A DNA stretch of 64,000 bases from Luteibacter aegosomatis (GTDB lineage Bacteria; Pseudomonadota; Gammaproteobacteria; Xanthomonadales; Rhodanobacteraceae). Of the stretch, positions 54,118-62,674 are shown piece after piece. The notes under the pieces were generated by a model that was not told where the DNA came from, made no database searches, and worked only from the letters and a program-made list of their open reading frames with translations. The position numbers and the translations under genes are program-made. Every line of letters starts with the position of its first letter. Within the stretch, counting starts at the first letter, position 1. The stretch spans positions 2,840,001 to 2,904,000 of the forward strand of contig NZ_CP095740.1 in assembly GCF_023078455.1 (NCBI RefSeq), read 5' to 3'.

Positions 54118-54750
54118 ATGAACGCCATCGCCACCCCGTCGCTCGCCCAGGTGCTCGACCATCCCGGTATCTGGCGCCGCTCCGCCGATCGCCAGCCGCG
54201 CGTACGTGCGTTGCCCACCGGCTGGACGTCGCTCGACGCAAAGCTGCCGGGCGGTGGCTGGCCCCAGGGCGCATTGAGCGAAATCCTCTTCGAACACCAG
54301 GGCCTGGGTGAACTCGATTTGGTGATGCCCGCCCTCGCCTCGCTGACGCAGGAACACCGTCGCGTGATCTTCATCGCGCCACCGCACCTGCCCTACGCAC
54401 CCGCCCTGGCGGCCGCCGGCGTCGACCTGCGCTTCCTGCACGAGATCCAGGCCGGTGCCAGCGAGGCCGCATGGAGCATGGAGCAATGCCTGCGTTCGGG
54501 CTGCTGCGGCGCCGTGGTGGGTTGGCTTCCCGCCGACATCGACTACCGCAGCCTGCGCCGCCTGCAACTGGCCGCCGAAAGCGGCGACGCCTGCGCCCTC
54601 ATTTTCCGTGATGCGTCCTATGCCGCCCAGAACAGCCCGGCGGCACTGCGCATCAAGGTCAGCAACAGCGACGAAGCCACCTACGTCGACGTGCTCAAGT
54701 CGCGAGGCTTGCTGACCACCACCGCTCCGCTGCTGCGCATGCGGGCCTGA
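54118..54750 (+). CDS. imuA: Translesion DNA synthesis-associated protein ImuA
   Basis: A 210-residue RecA/SulA-like protein. LPTGWTSLDAKLPGGGWPQGALSE resembles the RecA core start, and GCCGAVVGWLP and RLQLAAESGDACALIFR follow. It is the first partner of the ImuA-ImuB-DnaE2 mutasome. It lacks a standard Walker A lysine motif. GCAGGG is upstream of the ATG. Confidence 0.93.
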   Translation: MNAIATPSLAQVLDHPGIWRRSADRQPRVRALPTGWTSLDAKLPGGGWPQGALSEILFEHQGLGELDLVMPALASLTQEHRRVIFIAPPHLPYAPALAAAGVDLRFLHEIQAGASEAAWSMEQCLRSGCCGAVVGWLPADIDYRSLRRLQLAAESGDACALIFRDASYAAQNSPAALRIKVSNSDEATYVDVLKSRGLLTTTAPLLRMRA

Positions 54751-54758
54751 GGTTCGTT

Positions 54759-54793
54759 CGGCATGGCGACGTCCCTCATCCGTCGTCATGCCG
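54759..54793 (+). other. Hairpin in the imuA-imuB spacer
   Basis: Two 13-base arms, CGGCATGGCGACG and CGTCGTCATGCCG, with one mismatch around nine bases. No T-run follows. It is possibly a processing site or a barrier that lowers imuB-dnaE2 expression. Confidence 0.6.
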
Positions 54794-54827
54794 GGCGCCT
54801 CTCACGGCCACTTTCCGTAACGCAGTC

Positions 54828-56234
54828 ATGTTTTGGGCCTGCCTCCGCTTCCCCGGCCTGGCGTTCTCCGCCGCCTTCGCCGCGGCACCGGAGGCAGGCC
54901 CCTCTGCCCTGCTCGATCAGCAGGCTCGCCAGCGCCTGATCGCCCTGCCCAATGCCGAGGCTGCGGCGCAAGGGGTACGGCGCGGCCAAAGCCTGGCCGC
55001 GGCGCGGGCCCTATGTCCCGCGCTTGCGGTGCGACCGCGCGATCGTGACGCCGAAGCCGGTCTGCTGGCCGAATTGGCCGCCTGGTGTTACCAGTTCAGC
55101 GGCCATGTCAGTCTCGTGCCGTCCCAGGCCATCCTCATGGAGGTCGGCGCGAGCCTGCGCCTGTTCGACGGCTGGCCCAAGCTCGTCGCCCAGCTGAAAG
55201 ACGGGCTGTCCGAACAGGGTCATGCGCATACGATCGCCGCCACGCCCTTTCCGGCGGCGTCATGGGTATTCGCCGCCAGCGCGGACGGCATGGCCTTGCC
55301 GGACGTCGATGGCGTGCGACGCATGCTCGGTGCCTTGCCGCTCGCACGGAGCGGCTTGCCCGCAAGCACGGTGACGTCGCTGCAGGCGATGGGATTTCGC
55401 CGGCTGGAAGAAGTCTTCCATCTGCCGCGCCCCGAGCTGACCCGACGCATCGGCAGGCAAGGTGTCGGCTGGCTCGACCGCCTTCGCGGTGAAGCGCCCA
55501 CGGCGTTGCCCGCCTGGCAGCCACCGGCCAGCTTCCGGCAAACGATCGAATTCGACGGCGAGCTCGACGGTAGCCAGCCCTTGCTGTTTCCCCTGCGTCG
55601 CCTGACGCGCTCGCTGGCGAACCAGCTCGCCGCGCGCGACGGTGGCGTGCAGCGATTCACGCTCACGCTGGAACATGCGCGCGGGGAAAGCACGCGCATC
55701 GTCGTCGCCATGGCCGCGCCCCAGCGCGAAGCCGAACGCCTTTTCGAACTGGCCCGCACGCGACTCGAACGAACCACCTTGCCTGAACCGGCCCGATCGC
55801 TCGAGTTGCATGCCGACGAGTTGCCCGCGTTTCGCCCACCGATGCGCGACCTGTTCGAACCCATCAAGGGCGACGGACTCGACTGGACCACGCTCGACGA
55901 ACGCCTGCGCGCCCGCCTCGGCGATGCGGCGCTGAAGCAGATCGAGCTGGTGGCGGACCATCGGCCGGAGCGCGCCTCACGCTATGGCACGCCGACGGCC
56001 AAGGTCCCGCCACCACCCCAGCGACGGCCGTTATGGCTCCTGCGCCGCCCGGAACCGCTGCGCCATGAGCCCGCCGTGCTGCTGAGCGGTCCGGAGCGCA
56101 TCGAGAGCGGCTGGTGGGACGAGGACGACATACGCCGCGATTACTACATCGTGCGCACCCCGCAAGGACAACGCGCCTGGGCCTATCGGTCGCCCGAGGC
56201 CCAAAGCTGGATGCTGCACGGCTGGTTCGCCTGA
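54828..56234 (+). CDS. imuB: ImuB, catalytically inactive Y-family polymerase-like protein
   Basis: 468 residues with Y-family polymerase folds. The N-terminus MFWACLRFPGLAF replaces the usual catalytic Asp strand, and the palm segment VGASLRLFDG lacks the acidic DE pair, so it cannot polymerise. The little-finger domain is followed by a Pro-rich C-terminal tail (PMRDLFEP is a plausible beta-clamp contact). It bridges DnaE2, the clamp and ImuA. No clear ribosome-binding site precedes the ATG. Confidence 0.93.
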   Translation: MFWACLRFPGLAFSAAFAAAPEAGPSALLDQQARQRLIALPNAEAAAQGVRRGQSLAAARALCPALAVRPRDRDAEAGLLAELAAWCYQFSGHVSLVPSQAILMEVGASLRLFDGWPKLVAQLKDGLSEQGHAHTIAATPFPAASWVFAASADGMALPDVDGVRRMLGALPLARSGLPASTVTSLQAMGFRRLEEVFHLPRPELTRRIGRQGVGWLDRLRGEAPTALPAWQPPASFRQTIEFDGELDGSQPLLFPLRRLTRSLANQLAARDGGVQRFTLTLEHARGESTRIVVAMAAPQREAERLFELARTRLERTTLPEPARSLELHADELPAFRPPMRDLFEPIKGDGLDWTTLDERLRARLGDAALKQIELVADHRPERASRYGTPTAKVPPPPQRRPLWLLRRPEPLRHEPAVLLSGPERIESGWWDEDDIRRDYYIVRTPQGQRAWAYRSPEAQSWMLHGWFA

Positions 56235-56282
56235 CGGTGATCCCATGAGGTTGCCGACCGATGCCATGCCCTGCCTGGCAGA

Positions 56283-56298
56283 CGCCGCTTCAGCGGCG
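56283..56298 (+). other. Tetraloop hairpin just before dnaE2
   Basis: CGCCGC-TTCA-GCGGCG, a perfect six-pair stem ending 12 bases before the dnaE2 ATG, in the region where a ribosome-binding site would be expected. Confidence 0.6.
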
Positions 56299-56309
56299 AT
56301 CGCCCCTGC

Positions 56310-59300
56310 ATGGCAAGCCCGATGAACATCACGTTCCCGCGCGATGCGGCCAATGACGCCGACGCCGCCCTGCCGGCGTACGCGGAACTGCACGTACTCA
56401 GCGACTTCAGCTTCCAGCGAGGGGCATCCAGCGCACGCGAGCTTTTCACTCGCGCGCAGGAACTCGGCTACAGCGCCCTGGCCATCACCGACGAATGCTC
56501 CCTCTCCGGCATCGTGCGTGGCCTGGAAGCTTCCCGGGACACGGGTATTCCGTTGATCGTCGGCAGTGAATTCCGCCTCGACGACGGCACGGTGATCGTG
56601 CTGCTGGTGGAAAACCAGCAAGGCTATGCCGAACTCTGCCGACTCATCACGCTGGGCCGCCGCCGCGCGCCGAAAGGCGGCTACGCCCTTTGCCGCGACG
56701 ATGTCGCCTCGCTGGCCGATGGCCTGTGCCTGCTCTGGGCTCCCGGGCCTTACATGGCCACCAAGGCATCCGTGCACGAAGATCGGGCCACCTGGATCGC
56801 GACCCATTTCTCCGGGAGGTCGTGGCTGGCCGTCGAACTGCACAGGGGGCAACACGACAAGGCCGAGCGCATCGCGTTGCGCGAACTCGGCGAACGCCAC
56901 GGATTACCGTGCGTCGCCGCCGGCGACGTGCACATGCATGCGCGGTATCGCCGCTGCCTGCAGGACGTCATGACCGCCATCCGGCTCAATACCACGGTGG
57001 CCGACGCCGGGCATGCCCTGTTTCCCAATGGGGAAAGGCACCTTCGCACACGCAACGCACTCGCCAACATCTACCCGCGCGACCTGCTCGAGGAAACGCT
57101 CGTCGTCGCCGACCGCTGCACCGGCTTCGACATCCGGAAGATCAACTACGTCTACCCTCGCGAACTCGTTCCGGACGGATTGACCCAGGCCGAGCACTTG
57201 CGGCGCCTCACCTACGAAGGCGCAGAACGACGCTGGCCGGATCCCGTCAAGCGGGCCGGCTACGTCGAACGCATCGAGAAGGAGCTGACCCTCATCGCGC
57301 GAAAAGACTACGAAGCCTTTTTCCTCACCGTCGAAGACATCGTTCGCTTCGCCCGGCACAAGAACATCCTCTGCCAGGGACGTGGCTCGGCGGCCAACTC
57401 CATCGTCTGCTTTTGCCTGGGCATCACCGAGGCGAACCCGGAACAGGTCTCCACCCTGTTCGAGCGTTTCATCTCCGCCCAACGCGACGAACCACCGGAC
57501 ATCGACGTCGATTTCGAGCACGAGCGCCGGGAGGAGGTCCTTCAATACGTATTCGCAAAATACGGACGCGACCGCGCGGCCCTGGCGGCGACCGTCATCA
57601 GCTATCGCCCGAAGAGCGCATCGCGCGACGTAGGCCGCGCGCTGGGTCTGTCCGAAGACCAGCTCGACCAGCTCAGCCGCGCCTATTCGTACGCCCATGG
57701 CGACGTCTCGATCGACCAGCGGCTGACCGAGCGCGGTTTCGATCCTTCGAATCCGACCATGCGGCTGCTCAAGTGGATGGTATGCGAGCTGCAAGGCATG
57801 CCACGCCACCTTTCCCAGCACGTGGGCGGATTCGTCATCTCCGACACGCCCCTGCATCACCTCGTACCCGTGGAGAACGCCTCCATGGACGACCGCACGG
57901 TCATTCAATGGGACAAGGACGACCTCGAAACCATGAAGCTCCTGAAGGTCGATTGCCTCGCCTTGGGCATGCTCACGTGCATGCGCAAGGCTTTCGATCT
58001 GTTGCGAAAGCACGACGGAAAAGACTACCGCGGTATCGCCGATATCGAACACGATGACGGGGCAACCTACGCGATGATCCAGAAGGCCGACACCGTCGGC
58101 GTTTTCCAGATCGAATCGCGCGCGCAGATGTCGATGCTTCCCCGATTGAAGCCGGAAAAATACTATGACCTCGTGGTTCAGGTAGCGATCGTCCGCCCCG
58201 GACCCATCCAGGGCGGCATGGTGCATCCGTACCTCGAACGCCGTCGCATGAACCAGGAAGACATCGTCTATGAGAGGGGCGTCAAGGACGTGTTGGAGCG
58301 AACGTTGGGCGTGCCGATTTTCCAGGAGCAGGTCATGCATCTGCTGCAGGTGGTGGCCGACTTCACGCCTGACGAGTCCGATGACCTTCGTCGCTCGATG
58401 GCGGCATGGAAACGTCGCGGCGGCCTGGAAAAGTTCGATGCCAAGATTCGGACGAACATGGCACGCAACAACTATTCCCCGGATTTCATCGAGCGAATCA
58501 TCGAACAGATCAAAGGCTTCGGCAGCTACGGCTTCCCCGAATCCCACGCCGCCGGCTTTGCACTCATCGCCTACGCTTCCGCCTGGCTCAAGTGCCATCA
58601 TCCTGAAGTGTTCACCTGCGCCCTGCTCAACAGCCAGCCGATGGGCTTCTACGCGCCCGCGCAACTGGTGGCCGACCTGCGCCGGCACGGCGGCGAGGTG
58701 CGACCGCCGGACGTCCTGGCCAGCCATTGGGATTGCACGCTGGAACCGGCCGCGAACGGACGCCATGCCTTGCGCCTCGGCCTTCGCCTGGTGTCCGGCC
58801 TGTCGGAAAAGCTGGCCTCGCGCATCGTCGCCGCGCGCGAGCGGGCGCCCTTGCGCGACCTCGCGGACCTCGCCGCGCGGGCCGACATGAATCGCTTCGA
58901 GCGCGAGCGTCTCGCCGATGCCGGTGCCTTGCGCGCGCTCAGCGGCCACCGCCACCGGGCCCGATGGGAAAGCTCCGGCATCGAGCGCACCCTGCCCTTG
59001 TTCGGCACGGTGGATGAGCGGCGCCCCAGCCTGCGGCCGCCCCGTCTCGCCGACGACGTGATGGCCGACTATGCCACGCACGGCCTTTCCCTGACCGCGC
59101 ATCCGCTCTCGCTCATTCGCAAGAACTTGCTATCGCGACGCGTCAAGACAGCGATCGATCTCGGTGGCTTGCGCGACGGGACCTGGGTGCGGCACGCGGG
59201 ACTGGTCACGGTACGCCAGCGACCGCAGACGGCCAGCGGCATCACCTTCGTCACGCTGGAGGACGAAACCGGCCACGTCAACGTGGTGGTGCGCCCGAAG

Positions 59301-59462
59301 GTGGCCGAAGCATGCCGTCACGCCTTGCTGGATGCGGTGCTGTTGGCCGTGGATGGCCGCTGGCAATCGGTCGACGGCGTGAACCATCTGGTCGCCGTTC
59401 GCCTGCTGGACTTCAGCGATCTGCTTCCGGCCCTGGCCTCGGTTTCTCGCGATTTCCATTAA
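56310..59462 (+). CDS. dnaE2: Error-prone DNA polymerase DnaE2 (ImuC)
   Basis: A 1050-residue C-family polymerase. The N-terminal PHP domain is YAELHVLSDFSFQRGASS. The catalytic acidic residues are in PDIDVDF (Asp399 and Asp401), with the third Asp likely in LLKVDCLALGM. A C-terminal OB domain has VTLEDETGHVNVVV. It lacks the extended tau-binding tail of DnaE1. It performs damage-induced mutagenic synthesis with ImuA and ImuB. ATG at 56310 or 56322 are both possible; neither has a strong Shine-Dalgarno. Confidence 0.96.
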   Translation: MASPMNITFPRDAANDADAALPAYAELHVLSDFSFQRGASSARELFTRAQELGYSALAITDECSLSGIVRGLEASRDTGIPLIVGSEFRLDDGTVIVLLVENQQGYAELCRLITLGRRRAPKGGYALCRDDVASLADGLCLLWAPGPYMATKASVHEDRATWIATHFSGRSWLAVELHRGQHDKAERIALRELGERHGLPCVAAGDVHMHARYRRCLQDVMTAIRLNTTVADAGHALFPNGERHLRTRNALANIYPRDLLEETLVVADRCTGFDIRKINYVYPRELVPDGLTQAEHLRRLTYEGAERRWPDPVKRAGYVERIEKELTLIARKDYEAFFLTVEDIVRFARHKNILCQGRGSAANSIVCFCLGITEANPEQVSTLFERFISAQRDEPPDIDVDFEHERREEVLQYVFAKYGRDRAALAATVISYRPKSASRDVGRALGLSEDQLDQLSRAYSYAHGDVSIDQRLTERGFDPSNPTMRLLKWMVCELQGMPRHLSQHVGGFVISDTPLHHLVPVENASMDDRTVIQWDKDDLETMKLLKVDCLALGMLTCMRKAFDLLRKHDGKDYRGIADIEHDDGATYAMIQKADTVGVFQIESRAQMSMLPRLKPEKYYDLVVQVAIVRPGPIQGGMVHPYLERRRMNQEDIVYERGVKDVLERTLGVPIFQEQVMHLLQVVADFTPDESDDLRRSMAAWKRRGGLEKFDAKIRTNMARNNYSPDFIERIIEQIKGFGSYGFPESHAAGFALIAYASAWLKCHHPEVFTCALLNSQPMGFYAPAQLVADLRRHGGEVRPPDVLASHWDCTLEPAANGRHALRLGLRLVSGLSEKLASRIVAARERAPLRDLADLAARADMNRFERERLADAGALRALSGHRHRARWESSGIERTLPLFGTVDERRPSLRPPRLADDVMADYATHGLSLTAHPLSLIRKNLLSRRVKTAIDLGGLRDGTWVRHAGLVTVRQRPQTASGITFVTLEDETGHVNVVVRPKVAEACRHALLDAVLLAVDGRWQSVDGVNHLVAVRLLDFSDLLPALASVSRDFH

Positions 59463-59661
59463 ATGATCGTTGCGCGGCACCGGGCAGGCGAATTTCTCCT
59501 GAACGGAGAATGCGAAACGGGAACCGCATGAGTATTCGGTTCATGCGAAAAGCGATAGCGTCAGCACCCGAAACCCCCTCCCGGATTTTCCGGTAACGCG
59601 ATGCCAATGCGCCGAGCATCGCCACGAACCCCAGGCGCTTCGCTCCAAGGAGATCTTCGCC

Positions 59662-59922
59662 ATGCGTAACACGAAACTGATCCTCGCGATGCTGGCCGGT
59701 TGCACCGTCCTCAGTGGCGCCGCGTTCGCGCAGGACGCCTCGCAGAACGCCACTCCGACCCCTGCCTCCACGGCCGGCTCGCAGACCCACACCAGCGACT
59801 CGAAGATGGGCAACGAAAACGGTTCGATGACCTCCACGCACAAGAAGGCCCATCACAAGGCCAAGAAGAGCTCGTCGGGCAGCAGCAGCGAGCCGGCGAA
59901 GTCGTCCACGTCGGGCATGTAA
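59662..59922 (+). CDS. Small secreted Lys/His/Ser-rich protein
   Basis: 86 residues: a signal peptide ending AFA (~23) and a low-complexity mature part. Acidic/Thr-rich first half, then MTSTHKKAHHKAKKSSSGSS, strongly basic with histidines. No domain recognised. It resembles small periplasmic, possibly acid- or metal-related, secreted peptides in proteobacteria, but this is only a compositional likeness. AAGGAGAT lies upstream of the ATG and a good terminator follows, which supports a real gene. Confidence 0.75.
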   Translation: MRNTKLILAMLAGCTVLSGAAFAQDASQNATPTPASTAGSQTHTSDSKMGNENGSMTSTHKKAHHKAKKSSSGSSSEPAKSSTSGM

Positions 59923-59941
59923 TCGTACCGTCATGACGAAG

Positions 59942-59974
59942 AACCCGGCGCCTCACGGCGCCGGGTTTTCTTTT
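59942..59974 (+). terminator. Terminator after the small secreted protein
   Basis: AACCCGGCGCC / GGCGCCGGGTT perfect stem with a four-base loop and TTTTCTTTT tail. It may also stop the convergent ClC transcript, although the minus-strand tail is weaker. Confidence 0.92.
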
Positions 59975-60027
59975 GTGTCGAGTCGAGACGTACGTTTGCC
60001 AAGCGAACGACGACGTCACATCCAAAC

Positions 60028-61455
60028 CTACAACACCGGGGCTCGCCCACCCGTCGAATCCGCCACGAAATCCGTCGGCACGTGCACGCCGCGCCGGGCG
60101 ATCTTCTCGGTCATGATCGTGTGGCGCATCATCAGGCCCGACACCAGATACGCCGTGGCGCACGCGGCGAGCAACGGCAGCAACGCATGCGGTTGCATCG
60201 TGGTTTCGAAGACGAACACGGCCGATGTCATCAGCGCGCGCGACGCACCGGCGAACAGGGCCGCCATCCCGATCAGGGCAGCCATGCGCGGATCGACATG
60301 CAACCACGACCAGTGCGCCAGCAACGCGCCGGCGACGCCGCCCGCCGCGCCGCCGATGGTGAACAACGGAGCCAACGTACCGCCCGACGTACCGCTCCCC
60401 AGCGCGATCGACCACGAAACCAACTTGGCCAGCGCCAGCCACGCCATGGCCGCCAAGCCGAGTTGGCCGGAGATCACCTCGGTGATGTTGTCGTACCCCA
60501 CGCCCAGCGTTTTCGGCGCCACGTAACCCACCGCACCGACCACGAGTCCGCCCAGCGCGGGCCACCACATCCAGTGGATCGGCAGCTTCTCGAACGCATC
60601 CTCGATACCGTACGTCAGTCGCGTAACGCCCACGCCGGCGATCCCCATGGCCAGGCCCAGCAATGCGTAGACCAGCAAAGCCAACGGCGCCACGGGTGCC
60701 AGTTCCGGCATCGGAAACACCGGCCCTGCGCCCTCAAGCGCGAAACGCATGCCCGTACCCGCCGCGGCAGCCAGGGCCACCGGAATCAGGGAACGCGCAC
60801 GGCGTTCGAACAACAGCAACTCGATGCTGAGAAGCACGGCCGATACCGGCGCGCTGAACACGGCCGCCATGCCTGCCGCCGCGCCGGCCGCCAACAGCGT
60901 CTTGCGCTCGTCCGCGCTCACCGGCAGCCGCTGGCCGAGCAATGAGCCGACCGCGCCACCCGTGGCGATGATGGGCCCCTCCGCGCCGAACGGACCGCCC
61001 GTACCGATGGCGATGGCCGACGACAGTGGCTTGAGCCAGGTCATGCGCGCCGGAATACGGCTCTCGTTGGTCAGTACCTGTTCCATCGCCTCGGGAATGC
61101 CGTGGCCGCGGATGGCTCGCGATCCCCAGCGCGCCATGATGCCGACGATGATGCCGCCCAACGACGGCAACAGGACCACCCACAGTCCCAGATGATGACC
61201 CGCCGGACTGGCGAAGCTCGTGCCGAGTCGTCCATAAAAAGCCAGGTTGGTAACGAAGCCGATCAACAGGGTCAACAGGCGCGCCACGCCGCCGACGGCA
61301 AGTCCCAGTCCGATCGCCCACAGACAGAGGCGAACGACACGACGGTCCACCACCGGCAGCCGGGTGGGCATGTGCGCATCGACAAGGGCCTGGTCCAACG
61401 ACGGGGCGAGCGGAATCGCCGCCCGGTCGTGCGGGAGGTGAAGAGAATCTGTCAT
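60028..61455 (-). CDS. ClC-family chloride channel/antiporter
   Basis: 475 residues with about eleven membrane helices. Selectivity motifs are GHGIPEAM (in place of GSGIP), GGPFGAEGPIIA with the gating glutamate, and GSGTSGGTLAPLF. No C-terminal CBS domains. The gating glutamate is kept, so it is probably an antiporter or gated transporter. The histidine in the first motif replaces the usual anion-coordinating serine, so chloride selectivity is not assured. Confidence 0.92.
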   Translation of the reverse strand: MTDSLHLPHDRAAIPLAPSLDQALVDAHMPTRLPVVDRRVVRLCLWAIGLGLAVGGVARLLTLLIGFVTNLAFYGRLGTSFASPAGHHLGLWVVLLPSLGGIIVGIMARWGSRAIRGHGIPEAMEQVLTNESRIPARMTWLKPLSSAIAIGTGGPFGAEGPIIATGGAVGSLLGQRLPVSADERKTLLAAGAAAGMAAVFSAPVSAVLLSIELLLFERRARSLIPVALAAAAGTGMRFALEGAGPVFPMPELAPVAPLALLVYALLGLAMGIAGVGVTRLTYGIEDAFEKLPIHWMWWPALGGLVVGAVGYVAPKTLGVGYDNITEVISGQLGLAAMAWLALAKLVSWSIALGSGTSGGTLAPLFTIGGAAGGVAGALLAHWSWLHVDPRMAALIGMAALFAGASRALMTSAVFVFETTMQPHALLPLLAACATAYLVSGLMMRHTIMTEKIARRGVHVPTDFVADSTGGRAPVL

Positions 61456-61555
61456 GAGATTTTTCGGGGCGAAGAGGGCTGCGACGCAAGGCTACAGGGA
61501 ACTGCGCTTCGTAGCTGGCTGGAAAATGAACAGCGCGACGTGAGCCGACATCGGC

Positions 61556-62533
61556 CTAGAAAGCGGTTCCCTGCTGCGAGTCGTCGCCTGCTGTCGCCGC
61601 CCGATGAGCGAATGCCGATAACGTGGCTTTCGGTCTTTCTTTCGCGGCGTTCTTCACCTGGAGTACCCCGCGTGCACCGAACGGCAAGGTCCACTTGTCG
61701 GGGCCATGGCCGAACAAAGGGCCTCGCAACATCGGCACGTCGCACACACGACGGAATCGCTCGAGGGCGCTTTCGATATCGTAATCGTTGTCGTATTCGC
61801 TGACCCGTTGCCCACCCAGGCCTCCCAGCAACAGCGCACGCTGGCCTTCGAGCGCGCCGCCGAGCTTCAATTCGTAGAGCATGCGCTCGATCTTGTAGGC
61901 TTGCTCGCCGGTCTCCTCGATGTAGAGAATGCCGCCGTCGATGCGAGGCAGGTAAGGCGTGCCGAGCAGGCTGCACAAAGCGGAGAGGTTACCGCCCCAC
62001 AGGGTGCCTTCCACCAGGAGGTCGTGCTGCGGCTCAAGACACGTCCACTCCATCTCGGTGCACGGCGCCTGCAGCGTTTGCCAGAAATGCCGCCAGGTAC
62101 TTTCGCGCAGGAAGTTGCTGCCGAAGTCCTGCACCAGCATCGGACCGTGCAACGAACCGATGCCGGCCCTGGCGTAAAGCGCGCACTGGATCACCGTGAA
62201 ATCGCCGTGCCCGACGAAATCGCACGACGCTCCCTCGAACCGCGCCGCCAATCCGTCGTAGTCCAGCCGATCAAGTAGCGGAATGGCGCCGTATCCTCCG
62301 CAGATCGCCATCACCACGTCGGGCAAGGGTTGGGACGCATCGGCAAGCGCGTTGATGTCCGACGCCCGCTCCTCATCCCTGCCGGCAAAACGCAGATGCA
62401 CGCGATCGATCACGTCGATACCGGAAAGGGTGTGCCCGGCCGCCTGCAGACGCTCGATGCCGCGTTGGCAGGCGGAGCGATCCGCCGCGTATCCGGAGGG
62501 AGCAATGAGCCTTATATCGAGACGCTTTGGCAT
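61556..62533 (-). CDS. LdcA-like S66 peptidase with the nucleophile serine missing
   Basis: 325 residues of the LD-carboxypeptidase family: start LIAPSG, then AICGGYGAIPLLDRLDY. In the nucleophile motif GxSD the sequence is GHGD, so Gly110 replaces the serine. The other catalytic residues appear present: Glu206 in LYIEETGE and His276 in GHGPDKWTLPFG. Active enzymes remove D-Ala from recycled tetrapeptides. This copy is probably inactive unless the change is a sequencing error. No pseudogene features such as frameshifts are seen. The next gene leftward is ClC, same strand. Confidence 0.85.
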   Translation of the reverse strand: MPKRLDIRLIAPSGYAADRSACQRGIERLQAAGHTLSGIDVIDRVHLRFAGRDEERASDINALADASQPLPDVVMAICGGYGAIPLLDRLDYDGLAARFEGASCDFVGHGDFTVIQCALYARAGIGSLHGPMLVQDFGSNFLRESTWRHFWQTLQAPCTEMEWTCLEPQHDLLVEGTLWGGNLSALCSLLGTPYLPRIDGGILYIEETGEQAYKIERMLYELKLGGALEGQRALLLGGLGGQRVSEYDNDYDIESALERFRRVCDVPMLRGPLFGHGPDKWTLPFGARGVLQVKNAAKERPKATLSAFAHRAATAGDDSQQGTAF

Positions 62534-62674
62534 GAGGGGGCTGGGATCGGACCGGCCTTACCAATACCGCCATGCCCGCATAAAGGCAACCCGAAGTTGA
62601 CCCTGGCCGCCAGGGTCATCACCACGGCGGACCACGTCGGAGCGTCGTACGGCACGCGGCGCGTGCCCCCTCCG

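Noticed and set aside
59494..59510. TTCTCC-TGAAC-GGAGAA as terminator of dnaE2
   Set aside because: The stem is only six pairs and no T-run follows, so I do not call it.
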